A DNA stretch of 64,000 bases. Origin: Chitinophagales bacterium (lineage in GTDB: Bacteria; Bacteroidota; Bacteroidia; Chitinophagales; Chitinophagaceae). The translations under genes and the position numbers were made by a program. This document shows positions 8,486-18,331 of the stretch, in pieces. The notes beneath the pieces are model-generated. The model was not told the DNA's origin. It did no database searches and was given only the letters and a program-made list of their open reading frames with translations. Numbering within the stretch: the first letter of the stretch is position 1; every line of letters starts with the position of its first letter. The stretch spans positions 1 through 64,000 of the forward strand of contig JAFLBK010000003.1 in the NCBI GenBank assembly GCA_017303335.1. The letters run 5' to 3'.

Positions 8486-8671
8486 CCGGGTTATACGCCT
8501 TGCCCAGCCAACTAAACCTCCTGCGTTTTCAAGAATCTCCCCGACCGAATCCTTCTCCTCCCCTTTGGGGTCAATACATAAACTTCGTTTCTTTGACCCG
8601 TCTTTTATTTCCCGATCTTTTTTAGTGAACGTTACACGAAACTTCTACATTAGCGGAGAAAACAAAACCTG

Positions 8672-9409
8672 ATGCGAATAGTATTACTGACAATAGCCTG
8701 TATTTCATGCCTGGCCAGCGCTTTTGGCCAGCCGGAGAAAGATAAATTAGCCATAGCGCATCTGACCGGCGACTTTTACATCTACACCACCTACAATACC
8801 TACGAGGGAACCAGGGTTCCGGCAAACGGCATGTACCTGGTAACCAACAGCGGGGTTGTAATGTTTGATACGCCCTGGGATACCACCCAATTTCAACCGC
8901 TTCTCGACAGCATAAAACGCAGGCATAATAAGAATGTGATCATGTGTTTTGCCACGCATTGGCATAGCGATAAAACCGCCGGACTTGAATATTACAGGCA
9001 GATCGGGATTAAAACCTATACCACGTCCCTGACGGATGAACTGAGCAAAAAAAACAATAAGAAGAGGGCGGAATTTTTAATGTCGCAAGACACGACATTC
9101 CAGGTTGGACAATATTCCTTTGAAACCTATTATCCCGGACAAGGGCATACCGAAGACAATATTATTATCTGGTTCAAAAAGGAGAAAATCCTCTATGGAG
9201 GCTGCCTGATCAAAGGAGCCGACGCCGAAGACCTGGGTTATTTGGGAGACGCTAATGTTACCGCATACGCATCTACCCTGCTGAATGTTCAGAAAAAATG
9301 TCCGAATCCCCGCTTTATCATAATCGCACACAGTGATTGGATGAATATAAACTCGTTGCAGCATTCCATCCGGTTGGCAAAAAAGCTCACGAAGAAAGAA
9401 AATCCCTGA
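8672..9409 (+). CDS. subclass B1 metallo-beta-lactamase
   Basis: The 245-residue protein has a signal peptide (about 1-19, ending AFGQ) and the full B1 zinc site. His96, His98 and Asp100 lie in THWHSDKTAG, His159 in PGQGHTEDN, Cys178 in GGCLIKGAD and His220 in IAHSDW. The three His make the Zn1 site, and Asp, Cys and His make Zn2. The Cys separates B1 enzymes from B2/B3 and from other MBL-fold hydrolases. These periplasmic enzymes hydrolyse penicillins, cephalosporins and carbapenems. Closest in style are the chromosomal enzymes of Bacteroidota (BlaB/IND-like). No mobile element flanks it closely, so it is probably intrinsic. Activity is inferred. Confidence 0.92.
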   Translation: MRIVLLTIACISCLASAFGQPEKDKLAIAHLTGDFYIYTTYNTYEGTRVPANGMYLVTNSGVVMFDTPWDTTQFQPLLDSIKRRHNKNVIMCFATHWHSDKTAGLEYYRQIGIKTYTTSLTDELSKKNNKKRAEFLMSQDTTFQVGQYSFETYYPGQGHTEDNIIIWFKKEKILYGGCLIKGADAEDLGYLGDANVTAYASTLLNVQKKCPNPRFIIIAHSDWMNINSLQHSIRLAKKLTKKENP

Positions 9410-9512
9410 TCGGGCAATATTCCCGGCAATTGCGGGCTTACCCAAACCCAGCTTCTTGCCAGGCTGCTGTTTTTGAAAAATATAATTAACTTGAAGTTTC
9501 ATCCATCCGAAA

Positions 9513-9863
9513 ATGAATAAAGAGAGAATATACAAGCTTGTTTTCGCGAGTGTGTATCCACTGTACATTAAAAAGGCCGAGGCCAAGGGCCGGACAAAAG
9601 AAGAAGTTGACACGATCATATACTGGCTGACCGGTTACAACAAAAAGACCCTGCAGCAGCAACTTGATAAGAAAAATGACTTCCAGACCTTTTTTGCCGA
9701 GGCGCCGCAGCTGAACCCCAACGCGGCAAAAATCACCGGCGTGATCTGCGGGTACCGGGTAGAGGAAATAGAGGATGAATTGATACAAAAGATGCGCTAC
9801 CTCGACAAGCTGATCGATGAACTGGCGAAAGGAAGGAAGATGGAAAAGATACTACGGCAGTAA
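9513..9863 (+). CDS. DUF2200 family protein
   Basis: This 116-residue cytoplasmic protein is recognised as DUF2200 by its start ([20 protein letters not shown]), the segment [10 protein letters not shown], and the [20 protein letters not shown] core. The end is helical ([19 protein letters not shown]). The family is widespread and has no assigned biochemical function. There is no signal peptide or membrane segment. The next gene starts 58 bases downstream on the same strand. Confidence 0.85.
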   Translation: MNKERIYKLVFASVYPLYIKKAEAKGRTKEEVDTIIYWLTGYNKKTLQQQLDKKNDFQTFFAEAPQLNPNAAKITGVICGYRVEEIEDELIQKMRYLDKLIDELAKGRKMEKILRQ

Positions 9864-9921
9864 CAATTCGTTTTTGCCCGGAGCACGGCAATCACTAGTA
9901 ACTAATCAACCCGAAAATACC

Positions 9922-10299
9922 ATGAAAAAAGTAACAGGAATCGGCGGTATCTTTTTCAAATGCAAAGACCCCAAGCAGATGAACGAGTGGTACAAAACAC
10001 ATCTTGGATTCAACACAACCGAATACGGGGTCAATTTTGAGTGGCGGGAAGAATCCGACCCGGAAAAAAAAGGCACGACCGTATGGAATCCGTTTTCCGA
10101 AACGACCCGGTATTTTGAACCTTCCACGAAAGATTTCATGCTTAACTACCGTGTCGCCGACCTGGAGGCCCTGGTGGAGGAATTAAAGAAAGAAGGCGTT
10201 ACCATTGTGGACAACATAGAAACCTATGACTACGGCAAGTTCGTTCACATTCTTGACCCCGAAGGAAACAAAATCGAACTCTGGGAGCCTAAAGACTAG
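9922..10299 (+). CDS. VOC/glyoxalase-family protein
   Basis: The 125-residue protein begins at ATG 9922 (MKKVTGIGGIFFKCKDPKQM). It is a single glyoxalase/bleomycin-resistance (VOC) unit: beta-alpha-beta start, WYKTHLGF, central FEPSTKDFMLNYRV, and the terminal ILDPEGNKIELWEP with the metal-ligand-type Glu. Such proteins bind metal-coordinated small molecules or act as lyases; the substrate cannot be told. The open frame extends upstream to about 9817, but that part overlaps the previous gene and is not conserved. A strong bidirectional terminator follows. Confidence 0.85.
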   Translation: MKKVTGIGGIFFKCKDPKQMNEWYKTHLGFNTTEYGVNFEWREESDPEKKGTTVWNPFSETTRYFEPSTKDFMLNYRVADLEALVEELKKEGVTIVDNIETYDYGKFVHILDPEGNKIELWEPKD

Positions 10300-10452
10300 A
10301 ACCTCTTATTGCCTGCTATCTCATTCCTGATCTGAATATCTATTATTTCTGGAGTAAAAGCTGGCGAACCAAAACCTTCGATATGACCCAATGGCGATTT
10401 GCCTGGAAATGATCTATGGTAATCATTGATAGATCTTCCCGCTTACCCCAAT

Positions 10453-10480
10453 ACAAAAGGCCCCGATCGGGGCCTTTTGT
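10453..10480. terminator. bidirectional Rho-independent terminator
   Basis: ACAAAAGGCCCC, the loop GATC, then GGGGCCTTTTGT form a perfect 12-bp stem with T-runs on both strands. It lies between the + strand glyoxalase-like gene and the - strand FAS1 gene and can end transcripts from both sides. The 150 bases before it hold no recognisable gene. Confidence 0.85.
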
Positions 10481-10504
10481 TATTTAGTACAAAGCGTTAT
10501 AAAA

Positions 10505-11776
10505 TTACTGAGGCAGCAATACCTTATCCAGGATGTGGTAAACGCCGTTTACAGCGAGTTTATCCGTAGTAACGGCATTGGCAGTATAGCTGAACGGAGC
10601 CCCTCCCGGAGGGAAACTGCCATAGCTGGAGAATTTTAAAGAAGTTACAGCTGGCCCTGTGTAGGTGGCCTGTGCCATTACGCCCGGATGGGCTGCAATG
10701 CTCCCGTTTACGAGCGTTTTTACTAACGTGGGTGCTGAGGGTACGTTATTCGAGAAAACCCGGATATTGGGCTGGTATGGCGATGTGGTGCTGGTTGTAA
10801 GCGATGCCAGTAAATGATAGGCTACAATACCCCGTACGCTTGATGCCGGCAATGTTCCGTAAAACGCCGGAGTGGAGAAGAAGGAAGGTCCGAGTGCAAC
10901 GGCAGCATTGGCTTGCGTAGTGGCAATGGTGGTATTCCCGGTGGCAGCCAGAACCTGCGCATACACCATTCCGAAAATAAGGGTCTGGAACGCGGCGTCA
11001 TTTGGAGCCAGGATGGTCATATTGGTAACGCCGTAGTTCATCAGGGAATCGAAACGGCTAAGACCAACCTGGCCGCTATCCGCCCTGGCAACAGCCGCAC
11101 GGAAGTATGACAGACTTGTTTCGCCAGCCAGCATTGTTTTCAATGTAGCGGATGGCGGAGCAGCCACGCTGAAGCCGGTATGAATAATTCCATTGGCGGC
11201 GGCCATATCGGTTCCGATCAGCGGCACATTATTCACATAGGAAAAGGTACCCCGTACCGGGAAGATGTTCATACGCACAAAAGGCTGTGTGGGATCCAGG
11301 ATGATCTGGGTGGTGATCGGGTAATTGGGGAAACTGTTGCCAATGGAAGCAGCCGGGAATTTCTGACCCACTGTGTTATACTGCACGATACCGGCAGCGG
11401 AGGCTGCAGGCAGGTTGGTATTTATGAACCCAAGGTATGTTGCATCCGGCGCACCTGTCGGAGGAATTGCGCCACCGGAAGCTGCGCTCACGAATATCCT
11501 CATCCCGTTATTATCGGTTGCAAACAGCGTGAAGCTCTTGGTCAGATCGTTCAGGGTTGTGGTCATACCCGCCCGGGTGATCAGGGCGCTGTAGAAACTG
11601 TAATTGGCATTGGCTGCCAGGGTAGCCGCTATGCCATTACCGGTAGGATAAACCGGAGTCGGGATCGGCGCCAGCTGCTCCAGGTCTTTGTTACAGGAAG
11701 TAATAAGAACCAGCCCTCCTAAAATGGCCAGGTAATACAGCCTGAATTTATTGATCATTGTTTTCATTATAGTCAT
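10505..11776 (-). CDS. FAS1 (fasciclin) domain lipoprotein
   Basis: The 423-residue product has a lipoprotein signal with Cys28 (LVLITSC) and a proline-rich linker (APIPTPVYP). Two FAS1-like units follow, at about 50-205 and 210-422. The second has clear FAS1 features: MTILAPNDAAFQTL near its start and the NGVYHILDKVLLP end. An ATG nine bases downstream (residue 4) is an equally good start. The gene lies 30 bases downstream of a TonB receptor on the same strand and is surely co-transcribed. This mirrors SusC/SusD pairs, with FAS1 in the SusD position, so it may be a surface binding partner of the receptor. FAS1 domains mediate adhesion or ligand binding; the ligand is unknown. Confidence 0.85.
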   Translation of the reverse strand: MTIMKTMINKFRLYYLAILGGLVLITSCNKDLEQLAPIPTPVYPTGNGIAATLAANANYSFYSALITRAGMTTTLNDLTKSFTLFATDNNGMRIFVSAASGGAIPPTGAPDATYLGFINTNLPAASAAGIVQYNTVGQKFPAASIGNSFPNYPITTQIILDPTQPFVRMNIFPVRGTFSYVNNVPLIGTDMAAANGIIHTGFSVAAPPSATLKTMLAGETSLSYFRAAVARADSGQVGLSRFDSLMNYGVTNMTILAPNDAAFQTLIFGMVYAQVLAATGNTTIATTQANAAVALGPSFFSTPAFYGTLPASSVRGIVAYHLLASLTTSTTSPYQPNIRVFSNNVPSAPTLVKTLVNGSIAAHPGVMAQATYTGPAVTSLKFSSYGSFPPGGAPFSYTANAVTTDKLAVNGVYHILDKVLLPQ

Positions 11777-11806
11777 TTTTAGATTTACGATTTGGGTTAC
11801 CGCTGA

Positions 11807-14590
11807 TTAATAAACGTTATAGCCGAAACTTACATAATACAGACCGCCGATCTGCGAGTTACCGATCGCGTTGTAATAATACTGGTTGAGCAGGTTGGTT
11901 GCACCGATCTTGATGATGGATTTATTAGCCTTTGGTATTTTCAGGCTGATCTGCGCATCCACGTTGTGTACATCAGGCAGGTTGCCATTGGCAAAATCAC
12001 CCTGGTAGAAGAAACCTTGCTGCCAGCGCCAGGCAACACTGAAGCCCAGTTTCTTACCCGGACCAAAACCGTTGTTTCCAATGGTGAAGTTGGTCTTGTA
12101 TTTCGGTGCGTTGAAATAAGCCACAAAGTTGGTGGGCACATCTTTCAATACATCCGAAGACAGGTTGGCGCTTACGATGAAGTTCAGCGGCAAACGGTAA
12201 TCAAGTCCCAGTCCGAAACCGTAGGTCTTTACCTTATCGGTAGAATTGATCACCACGGAGATATTCCTCCTGCGGTTGGGGTTAGAGGTATCAGCCGCAT
12301 TGCCGGTAGTGGTTTGAATGGTGTTCACACGGCCCAGGAAATCCTGGTATTGGCCGTAGTAACCATAGAGGTCGATCAGCAGTCTGCTGTTCAGCAGCAG
12401 GCCTTTGTAACCCAGCTCGAATGAACTAACCGATTCTGGTTTTACCGCCGGCGGGTTGAAGGCTTTGAAATTGGTAGGTGTGGTGGAACCCGGCGCTACC
12501 GTGAATGTATACAGCGGGTTGCCGGGGAATCCAAACAGTTGGGCAAAACCCGGATCGCTACCGATCAGGCGTGTACTTCCCACCTGCAGGTTGATGTACT
12601 GCTGCTGGTTGCTGGGGAAGCGATAGGCTGTCTGGTAAGAGATACGGATATTGTTATCCTTCATTACTTTGAAGAGCAGGGTCACCCTGGGTGTGAAACG
12701 GCCTTTGAAATTATCCGCTTTATCGTAGCGGCCTGAAACAGTCACGTTCAGCATGTCGATGATCTGGCGGCTGGCCTGGATAAAGGCGCCGTATTGGGCC
12801 AGGCCTTTGGGCCCGGTTGAATCGGCAAACAGGGTTCCTTTCGAGTTCAGGATGTATTTTTTGTAGTTGGCACCGATCATGATGTCGGCGAATTTCTTGG
12901 TGATATGCGAGAGATTGTAGTTTCCTTCCACGGCGTACAGGTCTGATTCATCCAGCAGCAGACCACCGTTTTGCGAGATCGGCTTTTTGCGGATGCCGTC
13001 GTACGCGGTTTTGAAGGCGTCGCTTCCGGCAGTTGGTCTTCCCTGGTCGGCAAGTCCGCGTGCTGCCTGGTGGGCGTCGTATTCTGTCATACCGCTCATG
13101 CGGTTGCTCAGGTAATTGTAGGTGTAGATAATGTACCAGTCGGTCGGAAGCGGAGTCGGGTTACCGGCCGCGTCGGTGGTAACCGACCTGCGCCATGACT
13201 CGTTGAACAAACGGGTTGTAGCGGTCAAGTTATAGGATTCACCGGCGTTTTCCTGGGTGGTATAACCACGGATCATCCAGTTCTTGTTATTGATCTCCAG
13301 TTTGTACTGGCCCATCTTGAAATCTTTCAGGGAGTAACGGTCGCTACCGGTGTAGATCGTGTTACCCGTACCCCAGTAGGCCGCAAGGATCGCTTCGGTA
13401 TTGCGGTTGATCTTATAGTGCAGCGAACCGCCGAGTTTGAAGTTAACGGTATTGGGGTTGATCAGTTCTTTTTCGGTATAACCTGTACGGGAAACATTTT
13501 GCGGTGTGGTAAGCAGTCCGTTGGCGGCGATGAAGTTGGCCGCGCCGGGCAGGCTTGCCGCGATCTGGGAGAAGAATGCACGCATATCAACGGTGGTTTC
13601 ATCACCGTACACATTGATACCATCGTAGTTGGGATCCGTTTTACGATTGCCGGCGATCACCATACCGGTGGTACCGGAACGGCTGTAGTTACGCTGGTCC
13701 ATACCCAGCCAGTCGCGGGCCTGGATCAGCTCGGCGTTGATCTTAAAGGCGAATTTCTCCGAAACTTTTTTACCCCAACGAAGGTTCCAGTTGTGGTAAG
13801 CGGATGGATCCCGTTGCCTGTAGGCGCCCACATGCATGATGCCTTCCTTCACCAGGAAAGAAAGACCCTGGTATTTGAAGGGGTTCTTGCTGTTCATGAG
13901 CAGGGTTCCGTTCATACCACCCGGACCATAAAGAGCCGAAGAGGCGCCGGAAAGCAACTCGATGTTATCAACGTCGAGTTCGCTCAAACCAATGATGGAA
14001 GCCACCGAGAAGTTCAGACCGGGAGCCTGGTTATCCATACCATCCACCAGTTGGTTGAAGCGGGTATTACCGCTCGAGTTGAAACCGCGGGTGGTGGGTG
14101 TTTTAAACGTGAGGGAAGACGTGGTGATGTCTACACCCTTGAGGGTGGTAACCACATCGTAATAGTTGGAAACGGGTGAGTTCCGGATATTGGCGGCGCT
14201 GATCCTTTCGATGGATACAGGCGATTCCAAAATCCGCTGCGGAACACGGTTTGCAGCCACAACCACTTCCTGGCCGAGCGCATTGCTCGGAACAAAATCA
14301 ACCGAAATAGTCTTGGAAGCGCTGGTTACCGTAACCTCCTGCAGGTCATATCCAACAGAGGATATCAGCAGGGTAACCGGCAGGCTTTTTACAGAAAGTT
14401 TGAAGTTACCTTTATCATCGGTAAATGTCCCGTACTCGGTTCCTTTTATAACAACAGAAACAGCGCCCGTTCCTTCCTTGGTAACACTGTTCCTGACATT
14501 ACCGTTTATGGTTATATTCTGTGCATAGGCCGCAATGGTTAGAATATTGGCCAAAAGAATACCAGCCATATAGCTTGCAACTTTTCTCAT
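11807..14590 (-). CDS. TonB-dependent outer-membrane receptor
   Basis: The 927-residue protein has a signal peptide (about 1-23), a carboxypeptidase-regulatory-like beta-sandwich (about 26-110; NGNVRNSVTKEGTGAVSVVI), and a plug domain (about 125-240; QRILESPVSIERISAANI, LLSGASSALYGPGGMNGTLL). A 22-stranded barrel fills the rest and ends in an aromatic-terminated strand (YVSFGYNVY). It imports a ligand across the outer membrane using TonB energy. The partner lipoprotein with FAS1 domains follows directly. Ligand type cannot be read from the sequence. The leader contains TTAATTTG, one base off the -7 consensus, about 35-40 bases upstream. Confidence 0.92.
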   Translation of the reverse strand: MRKVASYMAGILLANILTIAAYAQNITINGNVRNSVTKEGTGAVSVVIKGTEYGTFTDDKGNFKLSVKSLPVTLLISSVGYDLQEVTVTSASKTISVDFVPSNALGQEVVVAANRVPQRILESPVSIERISAANIRNSPVSNYYDVVTTLKGVDITTSSLTFKTPTTRGFNSSGNTRFNQLVDGMDNQAPGLNFSVASIIGLSELDVDNIELLSGASSALYGPGGMNGTLLMNSKNPFKYQGLSFLVKEGIMHVGAYRQRDPSAYHNWNLRWGKKVSEKFAFKINAELIQARDWLGMDQRNYSRSGTTGMVIAGNRKTDPNYDGINVYGDETTVDMRAFFSQIAASLPGAANFIAANGLLTTPQNVSRTGYTEKELINPNTVNFKLGGSLHYKINRNTEAILAAYWGTGNTIYTGSDRYSLKDFKMGQYKLEINNKNWMIRGYTTQENAGESYNLTATTRLFNESWRRSVTTDAAGNPTPLPTDWYIIYTYNYLSNRMSGMTEYDAHQAARGLADQGRPTAGSDAFKTAYDGIRKKPISQNGGLLLDESDLYAVEGNYNLSHITKKFADIMIGANYKKYILNSKGTLFADSTGPKGLAQYGAFIQASRQIIDMLNVTVSGRYDKADNFKGRFTPRVTLLFKVMKDNNIRISYQTAYRFPSNQQQYINLQVGSTRLIGSDPGFAQLFGFPGNPLYTFTVAPGSTTPTNFKAFNPPAVKPESVSSFELGYKGLLLNSRLLIDLYGYYGQYQDFLGRVNTIQTTTGNAADTSNPNRRRNISVVINSTDKVKTYGFGLGLDYRLPLNFIVSANLSSDVLKDVPTNFVAYFNAPKYKTNFTIGNNGFGPGKKLGFSVAWRWQQGFFYQGDFANGNLPDVHNVDAQISLKIPKANKSIIKIGATNLLNQYYYNAIGNSQIGGLYYVSFGYNVY

Positions 14591-14716
14591 ATCGCGTTTT
14601 TTGGTTTTAAATATAAGGCAAATTAAGGATAGTTATTTTTAACCGGAAATTTTATTTTTTGCCCAACCTGTTGAAATTTAAGGCTCTAAAAAAGGTCCAT
14701 TTCGGGTATGTGGACT

Positions 14717-14724
14717 TAATTTAG
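14717..14724 (+). promoter_or_regulatory. -7-like box TAATTTAG, 4 nt before purC start
   Basis: TAATTTAG differs from TAnnTTTG at one position and is followed by CGGT and the ATG at 14729. Transcription would begin at or next to the start codon, giving a leaderless mRNA. No -33 TTTG was found at the expected distance, so this is tentative. The same spacing recurs at five other genes in the window. Confidence 0.4.
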
Positions 14725-14728
14725 CGGT

Positions 14729-15655
14729 ATGGCAAGCTTCAATTTCCCCCGACAAACCGCCTTTTACAAGGGCAAGGTAAGAGATGTCTATACGATCGCT
14801 GATAAATACCTGGTTATGCTGGCCAGCGACCGCATTTCGGCCTTCGATGTGATCCTCCCCCGGCCCATTCCGTTCAAAGGACAGGTACTCACCCAGATCG
14901 CGGCCCATATGCTCAAGGCCACGGCCGATATCTGCCCGAACTGGCTCATGAGCGTTCCCGCTCCCAATGTCAGTATCGGAAAGAAATGCGATCCCTTTAA
15001 AATTGAGATGGTTGTCCGGGGTAATCTTACCGGCCATGCCTGGCGAACCTATGCTTCCGGCAAACGGGTACTTTGCGGTGCCGCCATGCCTGATGGCATG
15101 AAAGAGAACGACTATTTCCCATCTCCCATCATCACACCCAGTACCAAGGCTGCCGAAGGACACGATGAAGACATCGCACCGGCTGATATCGTAGCGCAGG
15201 GACTGGCCACCGCCGAAGAATGGGATCAATTAAGCGACTACACCCTCCGGCTCTTTGCCCGGGGTAAGGAGATCGCCGCCAGGCAGGGACTGATATTGGT
15301 GGATACCAAGTATGAGTTTGGCAAACTCGGCGGACAGATCGTACTCATGGATGAGATCCATACGCCCGACTCGTCGCGCTATTTTTACGCCGATGGTTTT
15401 GAAGAACGCCAGCAAAAAGGCGAGCGGCAAAAACAGTTGAGCAAGGAATTCGTGCGGGAGTGGCTGATCGAAAACAATTTTATGGGGAAAGAAGGGCAGA
15501 CCGTTCCAGCCATGAGTGATGAATGGGTAGGAACCATTTCCAAACGCTATATCGAACTCTACGAAAAAGTGATCGGGCAGCCATTCGTTGCGGAACAACT
15601 GAGCGACCTCGAAACCGAACAACGGATACTCGACGTATTGAACGCCTTGAATTGA
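14729..15655 (+). CDS. purC: phosphoribosylaminoimidazole-succinocarboxamide synthase
   Basis: This 308-residue SAICAR synthase catalyses the ATP-dependent joining of CAIR and aspartate in de novo purine synthesis. The N-terminal [20 protein letters not shown] loop binds [22 protein letters not shown] and the GNLTGHAWR segment are signature regions, and [12 protein letters not shown] carries the catalytic acidic residues. It belongs to the longer (about 300-residue) class that resembles yeast Ade1, not the 237-residue E. coli form. It is cytoplasmic and stands alone, convergent with the histidine kinase (3 bases apart). Confidence 0.95.
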   Translation: MASFNFPRQTAFYKGKVRDVYTIADKYLVMLASDRISAFDVILPRPIPFKGQVLTQIAAHMLKATADICPNWLMSVPAPNVSIGKKCDPFKIEMVVRGNLTGHAWRTYASGKRVLCGAAMPDGMKENDYFPSPIITPSTKAAEGHDEDIAPADIVAQGLATAEEWDQLSDYTLRLFARGKEIAARQGLILVDTKYEFGKLGGQIVLMDEIHTPDSSRYFYADGFEERQQKGERQKQLSKEFVREWLIENNFMGKEGQTVPAMSDEWVGTISKRYIELYEKVIGQPFVAEQLSDLETEQRILDVLNALN

Positions 15656-15658
15656 TCA

Positions 15659-17038
15659 TTACGCTTTGGGCAGCGTAAAGGAGAATTTACTCCCCTTGCC
15701 TTCTTCACTCTCTACGAGGATATCGCCGCCGTTTTGATGCAGGAATTCCTTACAAAGCATCAGGCCCAGCCCTGTCCCCGATTCATTGGCGGTACCGCGG
15801 GTGGTGAAATAGCGGTTGCTGAACAGTTTCTTCATATTCTCTTTACTGATCCCCTTGCCGCTATCCCGCACATCAACCGCCACGTTTTCGCCGTTCGCAT
15901 GCGCATGCACCCATACCTGCCCCTTCTCGGGCGTGAACTTGATGGCATTCGATAACAGGTTACGTAACACAAGATTGATCATCTCCCTGTCTGCATAGAT
16001 ATAGACAGGCTTTTCGGCATTGATGTGAATATCGATGCTTTTATGATCCGCCATCACCCGAACGGCTTTCTTTACATCGTCGATGAGTTCCGTCACATCC
16101 ACCAGTTGCGGATCCACCTGGTGCCCCTGCATCTGGCTCTTGGCCCATTGCAGCAGGTTCTCCATCAGCCCGGTGGTATAATTCAGGTCTTTCAGTATCT
16201 CCGGCACATAGGTCTTCATGTCTTCACCCGAAATATTGTTCTCGTGCATCGCCTTGAAAAGATTCCGCAACCCGTAGATCGGCGTTTTCAGGTCGTGCGA
16301 TACCACCGAGAACAGGCGGTTCTTCACCGAGTTCAGTTCCACCAGCTGGGCCGTTTGTTCCTCCAGTTTTTCGGCACGCAGGGCCAGTTCGAGCCGCTGC
16401 GATAAAATCTCTTCATTGGTATTCTTCAGCTCCCAGTTCGCGTAGAGCATCTCCTTCTGGTAGTCGGTATTTTCAATTTTGATCAGGAAGAGCCCGACAA
16501 AGATCAGCACGAGCGAAACCACCTGGTTGATGACATAGTACAGGAAATTGATCTTCGCCAGCACGAATTCGTATTCGCGGTGAAATACATAGGCGAAGAT
16601 GTAACAGGCCGCTGTAAAGCCAATGGTAAGAAACACATAGTGGATCTCCTGCAGGAAGAAAACGGAGAACACCCCGTAGAGCACAAAGAGCAACTCGATG
16701 CCGGCATCCACATTGCCGGCGTACAACAGGGCTGTTACCACCGGGTAGGCGATGAAATACCATACCATGGCAAACTCGTGACGTTTGTAATAGTTGCTTA
16801 CAAGCACCACCCCGCTGATGAAACAGGGTGCAATCGCCACCGCCCAGGTGATCGGGGGCACATAGCCCTTGCCGAAAGCGGCACTCAGGGGTATCATGAT
16901 ACCCGTAAAAAAACCGATGCAATTGATGATATTGAAAAGACCCAGCCTGCGTTTCTCATAGCTGTCCATCTTGTCCGTAAAACCGATCGATCTTACCCGG
17001 TGGTAAAGCCGGACAAGCGTGTTCCCGTTTATTGCCAT
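15659..17038 (-). CDS. membrane sensor histidine kinase
   Basis: The 459-residue protein has six hydrophobic helices (about 30-195), a coiled linker rich in Glu and Leu (about 200-240), HisKA and HATPase domains. The phospho-accepting His is in VVSHDLKTPIYGL (near 250). The ATP-binding boxes are LRNLLSNAIKFTP (N box), DSGKGIS (G1) and GTGLGLMLCKEF (G2). No receiver domain or response-regulator gene lies next to it, so it is an orphan kinase. The sensory input is probably through the membrane block, because no large periplasmic domain is present. It ends 3 bases from purC, which runs the other way. Confidence 0.92.
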   Translation of the reverse strand: MAINGNTLVRLYHRVRSIGFTDKMDSYEKRRLGLFNIINCIGFFTGIMIPLSAAFGKGYVPPITWAVAIAPCFISGVVLVSNYYKRHEFAMVWYFIAYPVVTALLYAGNVDAGIELLFVLYGVFSVFFLQEIHYVFLTIGFTAACYIFAYVFHREYEFVLAKINFLYYVINQVVSLVLIFVGLFLIKIENTDYQKEMLYANWELKNTNEEILSQRLELALRAEKLEEQTAQLVELNSVKNRLFSVVSHDLKTPIYGLRNLFKAMHENNISGEDMKTYVPEILKDLNYTTGLMENLLQWAKSQMQGHQVDPQLVDVTELIDDVKKAVRVMADHKSIDIHINAEKPVYIYADREMINLVLRNLLSNAIKFTPEKGQVWVHAHANGENVAVDVRDSGKGISKENMKKLFSNRYFTTRGTANESGTGLGLMLCKEFLHQNGGDILVESEEGKGSKFSFTLPKA

Positions 17039-17155
17039 AGGAAGGTTTGGTGGCGGATGCCGACCGTAAATATACGGTTGTTTATTTAACCTGTTGAACG
17101 GGAGACAGCCGCTGGTACCCGTACGGTAGCTGTCGGAGAGCTACATGCGTAGCTC

Positions 17156-18232
17156 TTACGAATCCGTTTCGCCGCTGCTGTTGTCGCGTGCCTGCCGGTT
17201 TTCTTCGATCGTGGGCCGTAACCGTTTCCTGCTCTTATTGAATACCATCATCCCCTTATCGATTCCTTTGCGCAATGCTTTCTGTTCTTCTTCGGGGAGA
17301 TTGTATACTGTTTTGCATTCTTCGCTGCAGCAGCCGTCGTAGGTTTTTGCGCATGCTTCGCATTGAATAAAAAGCAGGTGACAGCCATCGTTCTTGCAAT
17401 TTGTATGGGTATCGGCGGGTTTGCCGCACTGGTGGCATTGGGCGATGATGTCTTCCGTGATCCGCTCCCCCAGCCTGTCGTCGAATACAAAGTTCTTACC
17501 GATGAATTTACTGGGCAGTCCCTGTTCCTTCGCCTGGCGTGCATAGTTAATGATACCCCCTTCCAGGTGAAACACATTTTTAAATCCGTTGTGCAGCATA
17601 TAGGCGCTGGCTTTTTCGCAACGGATGCCGCCCGTGCAGTACATGATGATGTTCTTGTCTTTGTTATCCTTCATCATGTCCACCGCCATGGGTAATTGTT
17701 CCCGGAAGGTATCGCTGGGTATTTCGATCGCTTTTTCAAAATGCCCCACTTCGTATTCGTAATGGTTGCGCATATCGATCACGATGGTATCCCCGTTCTG
17801 TAACATCTCGTTCATCTGGCCGGCATTCACATACCTGCCTTTATTCTCCATGCTGAAGGAAGGATCATGGATCCCATCGGCCACGATCTTATCCCGTACT
17901 TTGATCTTGAGCACCCAAAAGGATTTTCCATCGTCATCAACCGCTATATTCAGCCGAAGGCCATTGAGCGGGGGAATGGAATAGAGATAGGCACGGAACG
18001 CATCAACCTTGCTGTCGGGCACACTGATCTGTGCGTTGATGCCCTCTTCCGCCACATAAATACGGCCGAATACATTCAGTTGATGCAGGGCCTTATAAAG
18101 CGCATCGCGAAATTGCTTCGGATCGGCAATGGGAAAATACCGGTAAAAGGAAATGGTGGTGCGGTGCTCGGTTTCGGCGTACAATTTTTTCTTCAGTTCC
18201 GCCTGGGAAACCCGGTTGTGTAATACGGCCAT
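17156..18232 (-). CDS. trhO: tRNA uridine(34) hydroxylase (rhodanese family)
   Basis: The 358-residue YceA/TrhO-family protein makes 5-hydroxyuridine at position 34 of certain tRNAs. It has an N-terminal acylphosphatase-like part (about 25-115, [35 protein letters not shown]). A rhodanese domain follows with catalytic Cys in [17 protein letters not shown]. The C-terminal region is rich in Cys ([26 protein letters not shown]) and probably binds metal. The Cys clusters and the CTGGIRCE loop are diagnostic. The product is cytoplasmic. A perfect -7 box lies about 100 bases upstream. Confidence 0.92.
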   Translation of the reverse strand: MAVLHNRVSQAELKKKLYAETEHRTTISFYRYFPIADPKQFRDALYKALHQLNVFGRIYVAEEGINAQISVPDSKVDAFRAYLYSIPPLNGLRLNIAVDDDGKSFWVLKIKVRDKIVADGIHDPSFSMENKGRYVNAGQMNEMLQNGDTIVIDMRNHYEYEVGHFEKAIEIPSDTFREQLPMAVDMMKDNKDKNIIMYCTGGIRCEKASAYMLHNGFKNVFHLEGGIINYARQAKEQGLPSKFIGKNFVFDDRLGERITEDIIAQCHQCGKPADTHTNCKNDGCHLLFIQCEACAKTYDGCCSEECKTVYNLPEEEQKALRKGIDKGMMVFNKSRKRLRPTIEENRQARDNSSGETDS

Positions 18233-18267
18233 AGTTTTTAATTTGATCCCGGCTGACCGGGAAATCT

Positions 18268-18296
18268 ACAGATCCTTCGCTTCGCTCAGGACAAGG
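18268..18296. repeat. REP-like dispersed repeat (CCTTCGCTTCGCTCAGGA type)
   Basis: CCTTCGCTTCGCTCAGGAC at 18274-18292 is an imperfect palindrome of the widespread CCTGAGCGAAGCGAAGGA family. It lies in the leader of trhO. From memory such copies are common in intergenic DNA of many bacteria; only one copy was noticed in this window. Confidence 0.5.
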
Positions 18297-18331
18297 ATTG
18301 GATGCTTGCAGGGCAAACCAAATTATCGCCG

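Noticed and set aside
8486..8671. Possible further attC-like repeat before the beta-lactamase gene
   Set aside because: The sequence shows none of the boxes or arms shared by copies 1-4.
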